DNA from: an uncultured Collinsella sp.
Lineage (GTDB): Bacteria; Actinomycetota; Coriobacteriia; Coriobacteriales; Coriobacteriaceae
NCBI GenBank assembly: GCA_900544755.1
Contig: UQWQ01000016.1
Span: 1-28,915, forward strand
Reading direction: 5' to 3'
Length of the DNA: 28,915 bases
Of the stretch, positions 15,765 to 22,969 are shown piece by piece (the stretch's first letter is position 1; every line of letters begins with the position of its first letter). A program made the position numbers and the translations under genes. The notes below the pieces were generated by a model. The model made no database searches. It was not told where the DNA came from and worked only from the letters and a program-made list of their open reading frames with translations.

Positions 15765-17303
15765 TTACTCCACCACGATGTTGTCGGTTGCGGTATCGGC
15801 ACCATTGCTAGCGATAAGTTTCTTATAGTAGAAGAAGCTCTTCTTCTTACCGCGTTTGCCGGTGCCGTTGCCGTGGTCGTCCTGGTCGACCGAGATCTGG
15901 CCGTAGCGCTTGGTCATCTCGGAGGTGCCGGAGCTGATCAGGTCGATAGGGCCCCACCAGGCGTAACCAAAGACGTCGACACCGTCGAGAATCGCCTGGT
16001 GCATCTGCTCGACGTGCTCCTTCATATACTCGATGTGCGCGTCGTCGTCGCAGAAGCCGTTCTCATCGCGGTTCTCGGTCATGCCGTTACCATTCTCGGC
16101 GATGAAGATCGGTAGGTGGTAGCGATCGTAGATGTGGTTGAGCGTGATGCGGAATCCCACGGGATCGATCGGCCAGCCCCACTCGGTCATCTCGAGGTAT
16201 TGGTTCTTGATCTCGGTAACCAGCTTGCCGCTCGGCTCGGGGGAAATTTTGCCCTTGTAGCGCATGATGTAGGTCATGTAGTAGCTGATGGAGATGTAGT
16301 CAACCACGCCGGCCTTGAGGGTTTCGAGGTCGCCGTCCTCCATCTTGATATCGACGCCGTAGTCGCGTAAGAAACGCTTCACGTAGTAGGGGTACTCGCC
16401 CTTGGCCTGGATATCGGTGAAGAACCAGTTGAAGTGGTCCTCAAAAAGCACCTGGAGCTGATCCTCGGGCTTGGAGGTCTCAGCGTAGTTCTCAAGACGG
16501 CAGAGCATGTTGCCGATGTGAGCCTCGGGGTCAATCTCGCGCAGTTTGATAACCGCCTTGGCGGAAGCCACGAGCTGGTTGTGAGCGACCTGGAACTTCT
16601 CGGGCCAACGGCCGGCATAGGGGTTGGAGCCGTCTTCTTTCTCGTCCCAAATCACGCCGCAGCAGGTGCAGGGGTTGGCGTAGACGTGGTTGATTTCGTT
16701 GAAGGTCATCCAATACTTGACCTTGCCCTTGTAGCGGCGGAAAAGCGTCTCAGCATAGTGCTCAAAGGCGTCGACCACGTGACGGCTCGCAAAGCCGTTG
16801 TACTCCTCGGCCAGGTGAAGCGGCATATCAAAGTGGTTGAGGGTGACCATGGGCTCGATCCCGTGCTTATGGCACTCGTCAAAGACTTTATCGTAGAAGG
16901 CCAGACCCTCCTCGTTGGGCAGGGCGTCGTCGCCGTTGGGGAAGATACGGCTCCAGGAAATGCTCATGCGAAAGACGCCGAAGCCCATCTCGCCCAAAAG
17001 CGCAATGTCCTCCTTGTAGGTGTGGTAGAAGTCGATGCCGCGTCGTTTGGGAAAATCATAGGCCATCTCGTCTGCCTTGCGAGCTGCGAGTGACTGTCGC
17101 GTAACGGAGTTGAGCGGGCCGCCCTCGACGATGCCCTCGCGGGCGCAGGTCTCGCGGTCGAGCAGAATCACATAGTCGGAGACCGCAGGGCCGCGACCGC
17201 CCTCGTCCCATGCGCCCTCGATCTGGTTGGCAGCGGTAGCGCCGCCCCATAGAAAACCCTCGGGAAAAGTCTCACCAAAGTCATAGGTAGAAAGGTCGAT
17301 CAT
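15765..17303 (-). CDS. 6-phospho-beta-glucosidase, GH1 family (512 aa)
   Basis: Cytoplasmic retaining glycosidase that splits the phosphorylated disaccharide delivered by the PTS into glucose 6-phosphate and the aglycone or sugar. The GH1 N-terminal signature FPEGFLWGGATAANQIEGAW is present. The acid/base is Glu203 in WMTFNEINHV and the nucleophile Glu403 in PIFIAENGNGM. The loop TSEMTKRYGQISVDQDD near the C-terminus carries the Ser and Lys/Tyr that bind the 6-phosphate in phospho-glucosidases, so the substrate is a phosphorylated sugar. Length is slightly above the usual 470-480 aa. It lies between EIIA and HPr on the minus strand. Confidence 0.95.
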   Translation of the reverse strand: MIDLSTYDFGETFPEGFLWGGATAANQIEGAWDEGGRGPAVSDYVILLDRETCAREGIVEGGPLNSVTRQSLAARKADEMAYDFPKRRGIDFYHTYKEDIALLGEMGFGVFRMSISWSRIFPNGDDALPNEEGLAFYDKVFDECHKHGIEPMVTLNHFDMPLHLAEEYNGFASRHVVDAFEHYAETLFRRYKGKVKYWMTFNEINHVYANPCTCCGVIWDEKEDGSNPYAGRWPEKFQVAHNQLVASAKAVIKLREIDPEAHIGNMLCRLENYAETSKPEDQLQVLFEDHFNWFFTDIQAKGEYPYYVKRFLRDYGVDIKMEDGDLETLKAGVVDYISISYYMTYIMRYKGKISPEPSGKLVTEIKNQYLEMTEWGWPIDPVGFRITLNHIYDRYHLPIFIAENGNGMTENRDENGFCDDDAHIEYMKEHVEQMHQAILDGVDVFGYAWWGPIDLISSGTSEMTKRYGQISVDQDDHGNGTGKRGKKKSFFYYKKLIASNGADTATDNIVVE

Positions 17304-17375
17304 GGTATGTCCTCATCTCTCTTGGTTGGGTTGGGGATGCGAGCCGCAGGGCGCGACCCGCAATCGGGAGACGCG

Positions 17376-17702
17376 TTAGCGGGCGGTCAGCGCGCGCACT
17401 ACGGGCATCATCTTCTTGGCCATGTGCAGCTCGGCGCTGATGGTCATAAGCGTATCCTGGGCGTGCACGAACAGCAGGGAGTACTCGACCTCCTCGCCGC
17501 CCGCCTGGCGCTGGATCATCTCGGTCTGCGCTTTGTGCGCCTCAAGGATCTTGGCATCAGCCTCGGCAAGATGCGCGTCTGCCGCATCGAAATCGAACTC
17601 CGCCAGGGCATCCATCGCCTTGTCGATGCAGGCGCGGCCGTCGCCAGCGTTGATGATGACGTTCATCGCGACCGCAGGAACGTTGATTGTCTCATCAGCC
17701 AT
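17376..17702 (-). CDS. PTS EIIA, lactose/cellobiose family, second system (108 aa)
   Basis: Trimeric helical phosphocarrier between HPr and EIIB. The motif LLFVHAQDTLMT carries the active histidine (about residue 80); the second His usual in this motif (HAQDH) is Thr here, a mild variation. Two ATGs are adjacent: AGGAGG is only 2 bp before the first and 5 bp before the second, so the second is chosen; the difference is one Met. It lies between EIIC and the phospho-glucosidase. Confidence 0.93.
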   Translation of the reverse strand: MADETINVPAVAMNVIINAGDGRACIDKAMDALAEFDFDAADAHLAEADAKILEAHKAQTEMIQRQAGGEEVEYSLLFVHAQDTLMTISAELHMAKKMMPVVRALTAR

Positions 17703-17798
17703 CATGGCCTCCTATTCTTGGGTACCGGCCGCCTCCACGGCCGGTACTGAAACATCTGGTAGCAACTAGGCGACGAACTCTGAGTCGCCCGTAGAGGT

Positions 17799-19118
17799 TT
17801 ACTCGACAGCAGCTGCGGCAGCGGCCTTGGCGGCTTCCTTGGCAGCCTTCTTGGCCGCTTTCTTTGCAGCCTTCTCGGCAGCCTGCTCTTCCTCGATCTT
17901 GCACTGGTAGTTATCGGCAGCCTTAAAGAACGGGAACCACAGAATCGCGGCGATCAGCAGGTTGACGCAGACAAGTGCGATATTGCGCACGTCTCCGCCC
18001 GACATAAAGAACGCCGAGACCGCATTGGGCAGGAAGTTCATATCGAAATTCTCGACGTGCAGGCTCGCCCAGCCCATGCTCATCCAGAGGTAGGCGTTGG
18101 CAGACAGCAGGATAGACTGCAGCACCATGGGGATGAACATAAAGGGGTTGGCGACGATCGTGGAGAAGACCAGCGGCTCGTTAATGTTGAACAGCGACGG
18201 GATAATCGTTGCACGGCCGAGCGTCTTGTTCTTCTTGGACTTGGCAAAGAGCATGTAGAAGGCCAACGGAAGCGTTGCGCCCTCGCCGCCGATCATGATG
18301 TAGCGAGTAATGCCGTACGCGTTAATGTTAGTGGGAGCGAGGCCTGCGGCATAGGCGGCCATGTTCTCGGCAAGAGCAGACTTTTGGATGGACTGCTGGA
18401 TCGGCGAGAACACCCAGCCGGAGATGCCAAAGAAGTAGAAGGTGTCCATGACAAGCGGGATGGCGATGGTGCCGGGCAGCGTCTGGGCAAAGCCGGTAAC
18501 GGGCGAAAGGATGATCGCGACCGCGCTAAAAACGTCGACCTGGAGCATGTTGGTAAAGAGCCAAGCCACAAAAAGCGACAGCAGCACCGCAATGATGTTA
18601 TCGAACCAGTTCTTGACGAAGTCGGGCACGAGGCTGTCCTCGGAAAAGAACGTCATGCGCGCCATGCGCTTGTAGATAAAGCCAACGACAAATCCCACGA
18701 CCATCGCGGTGAACATGCCACCCGCGCCAAACTTGGCCATCTGGAAGACATAGCCCTGATCGGTGATGGTGGGGTTCATGCACAGCATAAAAGCGCCTAT
18801 ACCGGTAAAACCGGCAATCATGCTGCGGTCTTTGCGATCTTCCTTGACCGCAACGTTATGCGGGATGATAAACGCCATGAACATGCCCACGAGGCCAAAC
18901 GAGAACGTAGTGAGCGGCGACAGGTCGGGCAGGGCCGGGACAAAGCGACGGATAATGTTCCACAGGCTCGGGATGGCCGAGACCATGGAGAAGGGGACGA
19001 TGTAGAGAACTGCGTCGGAGATAACGCCAAACCAGTAGGTTGAGGTAAGCTTGTTCATCACGGGGACGACATGCTCGGTGATCCACGCCTGGATCGCTTC
19101 CATGACCTTTTGCAGCAT
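17799..19118 (-). CDS. PTS EIIC permease, lactose/cellobiose family, second system (439 aa)
   Basis: Membrane sugar channel of the second PTS. It has about ten hydrophobic segments, the family loop LFNINEPLVFSTIVANP, and an N-terminal amphipathic stretch (MLQKVMEAIQAWITEHVVPV). It is only about 30 percent like the first EIIC by eye, so the two systems probably take different sugars. The C-terminus ends in a striking Ala/Lys run (EKAAKKAAKKAAKEAAKAAA) of about 27 residues, not usual for the family, encoded by near-repeats of GCxGCxAAG-type codons. It starts 11 bp after the EIIB stop. Confidence 0.94.
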   Translation of the reverse strand: MLQKVMEAIQAWITEHVVPVMNKLTSTYWFGVISDAVLYIVPFSMVSAIPSLWNIIRRFVPALPDLSPLTTFSFGLVGMFMAFIIPHNVAVKEDRKDRSMIAGFTGIGAFMLCMNPTITDQGYVFQMAKFGAGGMFTAMVVGFVVGFIYKRMARMTFFSEDSLVPDFVKNWFDNIIAVLLSLFVAWLFTNMLQVDVFSAVAIILSPVTGFAQTLPGTIAIPLVMDTFYFFGISGWVFSPIQQSIQKSALAENMAAYAAGLAPTNINAYGITRYIMIGGEGATLPLAFYMLFAKSKKNKTLGRATIIPSLFNINEPLVFSTIVANPFMFIPMVLQSILLSANAYLWMSMGWASLHVENFDMNFLPNAVSAFFMSGGDVRNIALVCVNLLIAAILWFPFFKAADNYQCKIEEEQAAEKAAKKAAKKAAKEAAKAAAAAAVE

Positions 19119-19129
19119 GTTGTCCCCTC

Positions 19130-19459
19130 CTAGTCTTCGTCAAGCAGGTCGTAGGCATCCTCGAGGATGCTCTCGCCGTCGAGCGCCGCGTAATAGTCGG
19201 GGTCGATGGCCATGACCTTCACGCCGTGAGATGCCACTTGAGACTGGATCTCGGGCACCTCGGAGGCGAAGTGCGGACCGAGCAGGAGGACGTCGATCTT
19301 GTCGGCGTAGTCCATAATCTCAGACTTACTGACTGCCTTGATGGTGCAGTCAAGACCCTTGGACTTTGCGACCTTGCGCATGCCTGCCGCCATAAAGCCG
19401 GTCGAGGCACCGATGCCGCAAGCGAGGAGAATGCGAACGGTGCCGTTCTCATCTGCCAT
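19130..19459 (-). CDS. PTS EIIB, lactose/cellobiose-like, second system (109 aa)
   Basis: Phosphocarrier with the active-site cysteine in VRILLACGIGASTGFM (Cys14). The rest follows the EIIB fold (strand VLLLGPHFA, strand VKVMAIDPDYYAALDG). The start MADENG is set by AAAGGAGTACCCC just ahead; the open frame continues far upstream through the control region but has no coding character. It is the first gene of the operon, about 100 nt downstream of the proposed promoter at 19569. Confidence 0.92.
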   Translation of the reverse strand: MADENGTVRILLACGIGASTGFMAAGMRKVAKSKGLDCTIKAVSKSEIMDYADKIDVLLLGPHFASEVPEIQSQVASHGVKVMAIDPDYYAALDGESILEDAYDLLDED

Positions 19460-19568
19460 GGGGTACTCCTTTCCCAATAAGCGGGCTCGAGGCAGCTCCG
19501 ATGCCGCTGCGATCCCCGCTGTGTTCTTGGGCGCCCGTGTCGACCCGGCCGCCCTTGACCGTGACTGC

Positions 19569-19597
19569 ACTATACGCGGCGGAGGGCTCTTGCCGCC
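19569..19597 (-). promoter_or_regulatory. Probable activator-dependent promoter of the second PTS operon
   Basis: On the minus strand TATAGT (19574 to 19569) is a near-consensus -10. Seventeen bases upstream, where a -35 should be, the sequence is GGCGGC instead of TTGACA, and that spot is occupied by the first TTGCCGC/GCGGCAA site (19590-19596). A missing -35 covered by an operator is typical of activator-dependent promoters. It gives a leader of about 100 nt to the EIIB start. Confidence 0.55.
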
Positions 19598-19680
19598 AAC
19601 CGACTTTTTGCCGCATGGCGGCAAGGCGGCAGATTTTCCGCCCGCGCGGCAAGCCGGGCGATTTTCCGCTTGGGCGGCAA
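19590..19680. promoter_or_regulatory. Array of five GCGGCAA/TTGCCGC operators in the divergent control region
   Basis: TTGCCGC occurs at 19590 and 19608; GCGGCAA at 19618, 19646 and 19674. The sites at 19590, 19618, 19646 and 19674 are exactly 28 bp apart. The copy at 19608 forms a perfect palindrome with 19618 around ATG. The last two sites lie in a longer 21-bp direct repeat (19632-19652 and 19660-19680), GATTTTCCGC followed by GCGGCAA. Best read as binding sites of the PRD activator encoded next door. The remainder of the 302-bp gap (19460-19761) holds no gene. Confidence 0.65.
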
Positions 19681-19761
19681 ATTGGAAAAGACACCCTTTC
19701 TTAACCTGAGATACCATGGGGCGGTACACCCTGTCTGCCGTTCATCTCTTGGAGGAAAGCC

Positions 19762-21732
19762 ATGGCGAGCGCCAAGCAGAACCGCATCAACCGCATGATC
19801 GACGTGCTCGAAAACAGCAGCTCATGGGTGTCTTCCTCGATGCTTGCCGGCCTTTTGGGCGCGAGTGAGCGAAGCATCCGCAACTATGTTGCAGAGGTCA
19901 ACGAGACCGGTACGCGACATATCGAATCGTCTAAAGAGGGCTATCGCCTTGCCACGGCGGCGCCGGCTGCCGCCAGCGCTTCCGCTAGTCCTTGCGAAGG
20001 TGTCAATACCCTCCCCGCGAACGCGGACTCCAGGCGCGACTTTACTATCTCCCGCCTTGTCAACGCATGCGATGGACTCTCCGTCTTTGATATCGCCGAT
20101 GAGCTCTTTATCAGCGAGAGCACGTTTCAGAGCTCCGTGATGCCGCAGGCGCGCGCACTCGTGCGGCAGTTCGGCCTCAATGTCGAGACACACGACTACC
20201 GCATGACACTCACGGGGCGAGAGGCCGACAAGCGCAAGCTTCTCGGCCACATAGCAACCCACAACTCCTATGGCTATTTCACCTCAACCAAAACGCTCGA
20301 AAACATGTTTCCCGACTTTGACGTGCAGGCAACCCTCTCGAGCTTGGTCGCGATCTGCCAGCGCTCGGATTTATTTATCAACGACTACGCGCTCTCCAAC
20401 CTGCTCGTGCACCTGTTAGTGATCATCATCAGGCTCACCTCGAACAACGAGCTCAGCGAGGTGGACGGCCCCATCGATGCAGACGGCCTAGTGGCACAAC
20501 TCGGGCAGCGCGAGCAGATCGTACGCTGCGCCCAGCGCATCGCCGCCTACTTTGAGAAGGAGTTTGGTTGCGCCATCCCACGCGCCGATTTTCAGCAAAT
20601 CCTGCTGCTTTTGGCGCTTTCCGTCGAACGTTGCGATTTTGACGAGCTCAACCGCGAGAAGCTCTCAAGCATCATTGACCGCGATTTTGTAGACATGGTT
20701 CTGGGGATTCTCGACGAGTGCGGCAAGCGCTACAACCTACCGCGCTTTATCGACGAGCCCATGCGCCTGCAGCTCGTCCTGCATATGTTTAACGCCTACC
20801 AACGAGCCGTCTACCACGTAAGCTACCCCAACCCGCTCGCTGCGCAGATCAAAAGCGAGTACGCACCGGTCTACGATATGGCGGTCTATATCGCCCATCG
20901 CTTCTCGACGGCCATGGATATCGAGGTAGGCGAGAACGAAATCGCGTTTATCGCCTTTCACATCGGCGCCTATTTTGAGAAGTTTTCCGCACCCGACGGC
21001 GCCATCACCTGCACGGTCATCATCGAGGAGTATCACGACTTTGCGCGCAGGCTTGTCGACGACCTTAAGGCCGAGTTTGGAGACGACATCAGCGTTGTTG
21101 CCGTGAGAAGCTGTGATAGCTACCTGGCCGATCCTCCCGAGAGCGATGTGGTGGTCACTACGGTCGACGTGCCGGTTTGCGGCGGTAGCACCAAGATCTT
21201 GATCGGGCCCATCCTCACTAAACAGAACGTGCGAAAGATCCGCGACCGGCTTTGTGCCATCCAAGAGCGGCGGCGGCGCCTCTACGCTCAGGGCCTTTTG
21301 GGGCACCTGCTGCGGCCGGAGCTATTTATACGCAACATAGACGCGGTTGACGCCACAAGCTGCATCGACCGAATGGGAGAGCTTTTGGCTGCTCAGGAGC
21401 TCGTAACGCCCGAATTTATCGCCAACGTGCATCTGCGCGAGAACGTCTCATCGACAGCGTTTACTGACTGCCTTGCCATACCCCATGCGATCTCGGTGTA
21501 TCCCAAGCGCTCGTTTATTGCCGTGGTCCACAATGACGCCCCGATTCCTTGGGGACGCCACGACGTGCGATTTGTGCTGCTTATAGGTACCGCGCAGGAA
21601 GACATGGGGCTCTTTAGAGATGTGCTCGACCTGATTATCGAAGTGTTCTCCTCGGTAGAGACCACGATGAGGCTCATGCAGACCGACACTTTCGAAGAGT
21701 TTCTGGCTGCGTTTACGCACGATATCGGATAA
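19762..21732 (+). CDS. PRD-type transcriptional activator with degenerate EIIB and EIIA modules (656 aa)
   Basis: PTS-controlled activator, divergent from the second PTS operon. Parts: N-terminal winged helix (1-65; LAGLLGASERSIRNYVAEVN), Ala/Ser-rich linker (65-80), second HTH (about 95-155; VFDIADELFISESTFQ), PRD1 (about 165-295; His217), PRD2 (about 305-410; His341 and His400), EIIB-like module (415-500) and type-2 EIIA module (510-656) with active-site His575 in CLAIPHAISVY. The EIIB-like part starts AITCTVIIEEYHDFARR: the loop that should hold the phospho-cysteine is EEYHD, so this module cannot be phosphorylated in the usual way. GGAGGAAAGCC precedes the ATG. It most likely binds the operator array at 19590-19680. 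Confidence 0.92.
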   Translation: MASAKQNRINRMIDVLENSSSWVSSSMLAGLLGASERSIRNYVAEVNETGTRHIESSKEGYRLATAAPAAASASASPCEGVNTLPANADSRRDFTISRLVNACDGLSVFDIADELFISESTFQSSVMPQARALVRQFGLNVETHDYRMTLTGREADKRKLLGHIATHNSYGYFTSTKTLENMFPDFDVQATLSSLVAICQRSDLFINDYALSNLLVHLLVIIIRLTSNNELSEVDGPIDADGLVAQLGQREQIVRCAQRIAAYFEKEFGCAIPRADFQQILLLLALSVERCDFDELNREKLSSIIDRDFVDMVLGILDECGKRYNLPRFIDEPMRLQLVLHMFNAYQRAVYHVSYPNPLAAQIKSEYAPVYDMAVYIAHRFSTAMDIEVGENEIAFIAFHIGAYFEKFSAPDGAITCTVIIEEYHDFARRLVDDLKAEFGDDISVVAVRSCDSYLADPPESDVVVTTVDVPVCGGSTKILIGPILTKQNVRKIRDRLCAIQERRRRLYAQGLLGHLLRPELFIRNIDAVDATSCIDRMGELLAAQELVTPEFIANVHLRENVSSTAFTDCLAIPHAISVYPKRSFIAVVHNDAPIPWGRHDVRFVLLIGTAQEDMGLFRDVLDLIIEVFSSVETTMRLMQTDTFEEFLAAFTHDIG

Positions 21733-21733
21733 A

Positions 21734-21790
21734 GGCTCGACCCGCATCCTCGACATGCTCGTGGGAGAGCAGCTGCCGAGAGTTTACTAG
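21734..21790 (+). pseudogene. Orphan hypE 3'-end fragment (direct repeat copy 2)
   Basis: Beginning 2 bp after the PRD regulator stop, the + strand reads GSTRILDMLVGEQLPRVY and a TAG stop, the C-terminus of HypE. It matches the true hypE end at 52 of 57 bases. The final Cys, essential in HypE, is Tyr here, so this is a non-functional relic. No other hypE sequence precedes it; the regulator's own coding sequence runs up to its edge. Confidence 0.88.
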
Positions 21791-21913
21791 GGCGGAATTG
21801 CACGGCTGGCGCGATGTGGCTTGATATCCCTGGAGATGTTCAGATTCCAGCCACGCCAGACGCGTAAGCCCAGTATTATGAGGTGCGTTTTAAACCCAAT
21901 GACGGGAGCTTTC

Positions 21914-22582
21914 ATGGCAGCAGCTTTTTCCACCGTGATCTTTGACCTTGACGGCACCATCCTCAACACGCTCGAGGACCTGGCGGCCGCCGGCAACCAC
22001 ACCTGCGAGATGCACGGCTGGCCCACGTTTGCCGTGGACGAGTACCGCTACAAGGTGGGGAACGGCATGCTCAAGCTGGTCGAGCGCTTTATGCCCGCCG
22101 AGTATGCGGGCGACGGCCGTATGTTTGAGCAGACGCTTGCCGAGTTTAGGGCTTACTACGGCGAGCACAAGGAAGACCACACTGCACCGTACGCCGGCAC
22201 GATCGAGCTGCTCGACTGCCTGCGCGCCGCGGGTGTGCAGCTTGCCGTGCTCACTAACAAGGACCACGTCTCGGCGGTTCCGCTTATCGAGAAATACTTT
22301 GGTTCCGAGCGCTTTGCGCTGGTGCAGGGCCGCGTCGATGCGTTTCCTCCCAAGCCCGAGGCGCCTGTTACGCTGCATGTTATGGAAGAGCTAGGCGCCG
22401 ACCCGGCAACCACACTCTATGTGGGCGATTCCAATGTCGATGTTCTGACCGGTCACAACGCCGGCCTCAAGAGCGCCGGTGTCACCTGGGGCTTCCGCGG
22501 CCGCGCAGAGCTGGAATCCGCCGGCGCCGACTACGTGGTGGACACCCAAGACGAGCTCGCGGCGCTGATTCTGGGCGAGTAG
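21914..22582 (+). CDS. HAD-family phosphatase, phosphoglycolate phosphatase-like (222 aa)
   Basis: Cytoplasmic phosphatase of the Gph/PGP group in the HAD superfamily. Motif I is FSTVIFDLDGTILNTLED (Asp11 nucleophile, Asp13), motif II LAVLTNKDH, motif III Lys in FPPKPEAP, and motif IV TTLYVGDSNVDVLTG. A helical cap domain lies at about 20-85. It is complete, unlike the remnant at 4130. The start at 21914 is set by GGGAGC 6-8 bp before the ATG; an in-frame ATG 93 bp upstream would add unlikely sequence. Substrate could be 2-phosphoglycolate or another small phosphate ester. Confidence 0.9.
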   Translation: MAAAFSTVIFDLDGTILNTLEDLAAAGNHTCEMHGWPTFAVDEYRYKVGNGMLKLVERFMPAEYAGDGRMFEQTLAEFRAYYGEHKEDHTAPYAGTIELLDCLRAAGVQLAVLTNKDHVSAVPLIEKYFGSERFALVQGRVDAFPPKPEAPVTLHVMEELGADPATTLYVGDSNVDVLTGHNAGLKSAGVTWGFRGRAELESAGADYVVDTQDELAALILGE

Positions 22583-22622
22583 CGGGGCTGTCGCTCAACA
22601 CGGCTGGACAGATTCTGTCGCG

Positions 22623-22793
22623 CGGAAAGCGCATCCCGTTTTGCCGCCTCAGAATGGGATGCGCTTTCCGGTTGAGCCTTGTCGGGGAAACGGCATCCCG
22701 TTTCAGAGCAATATTCCGGGTCGCACTTTCCACAACCCACCCCATCCGGAAACCGCGACCCGCTATTCGGCCAAATACCGGCTCGTATTTTCC
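22623..22793. repeat. Tandem array of alternating 15-nt palindromic arms
   Basis: Six arms of a motif near GGAAAnCGCATCCCG alternate in direction: 22623-22637 (forward), 22656-22670 (reverse, perfect 15-bp match to the first), 22686-22700 (forward), 22717-22731 (reverse), 22748-22762 (forward), 22779-22793 (reverse). The fourth and fifth pair at 13 of 15 positions; the third and sixth are more diverged. No T-run follows, so this is not a terminator. It resembles clustered REP-type intergenic palindromes. The rest of the gap from the HAD stop to the IS left end holds no gene. Confidence 0.72.
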
Positions 22794-22848
22794 CGAGCAT
22801 TCGATGCAACGCTGGCGCAAGGAGTGTCCCCAACTGCCGGCAGAGACG

Positions 22849-22863
22849 ATATGAGCAGGACAT
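22849..22863 (+). repeat. IS left inverted repeat
   Basis: ATATGAGCAGGACAT, exact reverse complement of the right repeat at 24385-24399. Confidence 0.88.
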
Positions 22864-22873
22864 AAAACATTGA

Positions 22874-22967
22874 GAGCCCCTGCTGCATGAAGGACCGCGG
22901 ATTAGGCCGACAATGGTGAGTGTCTAATTCAGCCGCGGCGGCCACGCCGCATTCATGGAAGGGGCTC
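22874..22967 (+). promoter_or_regulatory. Structured leader of the transposase gene that would mask its ribosome site
   Basis: Nested inverted repeats fold the leader into one long hairpin: GAGCCCCT (22874) with AGGGGCTC (22960); CATGAA (22886) with TTCATG (22952); CCGCGG (22895) with CCGCGG (22933); ATTAG (22901) with CTAAT (22924). The outer stem contains the transposase Shine-Dalgarno (GGAAGGGG), and the second stem contains the upstream ATG at 22955. This would repress translation from the element's own or read-through mRNA, or could be a structural RNA in its own right. Confidence 0.6.
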
Positions 22968-22969
22968 CC

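Noticed and set aside
14704..21733. Integrase or relaxase that would make the bracketed block a mobile island
   Set aside because: Every gene in the interval is accounted for as PTS, membrane or regulatory; no recombinase is there, so mobility is only inferred from the repeats.
22623..22793. CRISPR array
   Set aside because: The repeats alternate in direction, spacers are unequal and partly palindromic, and no cas genes are present.
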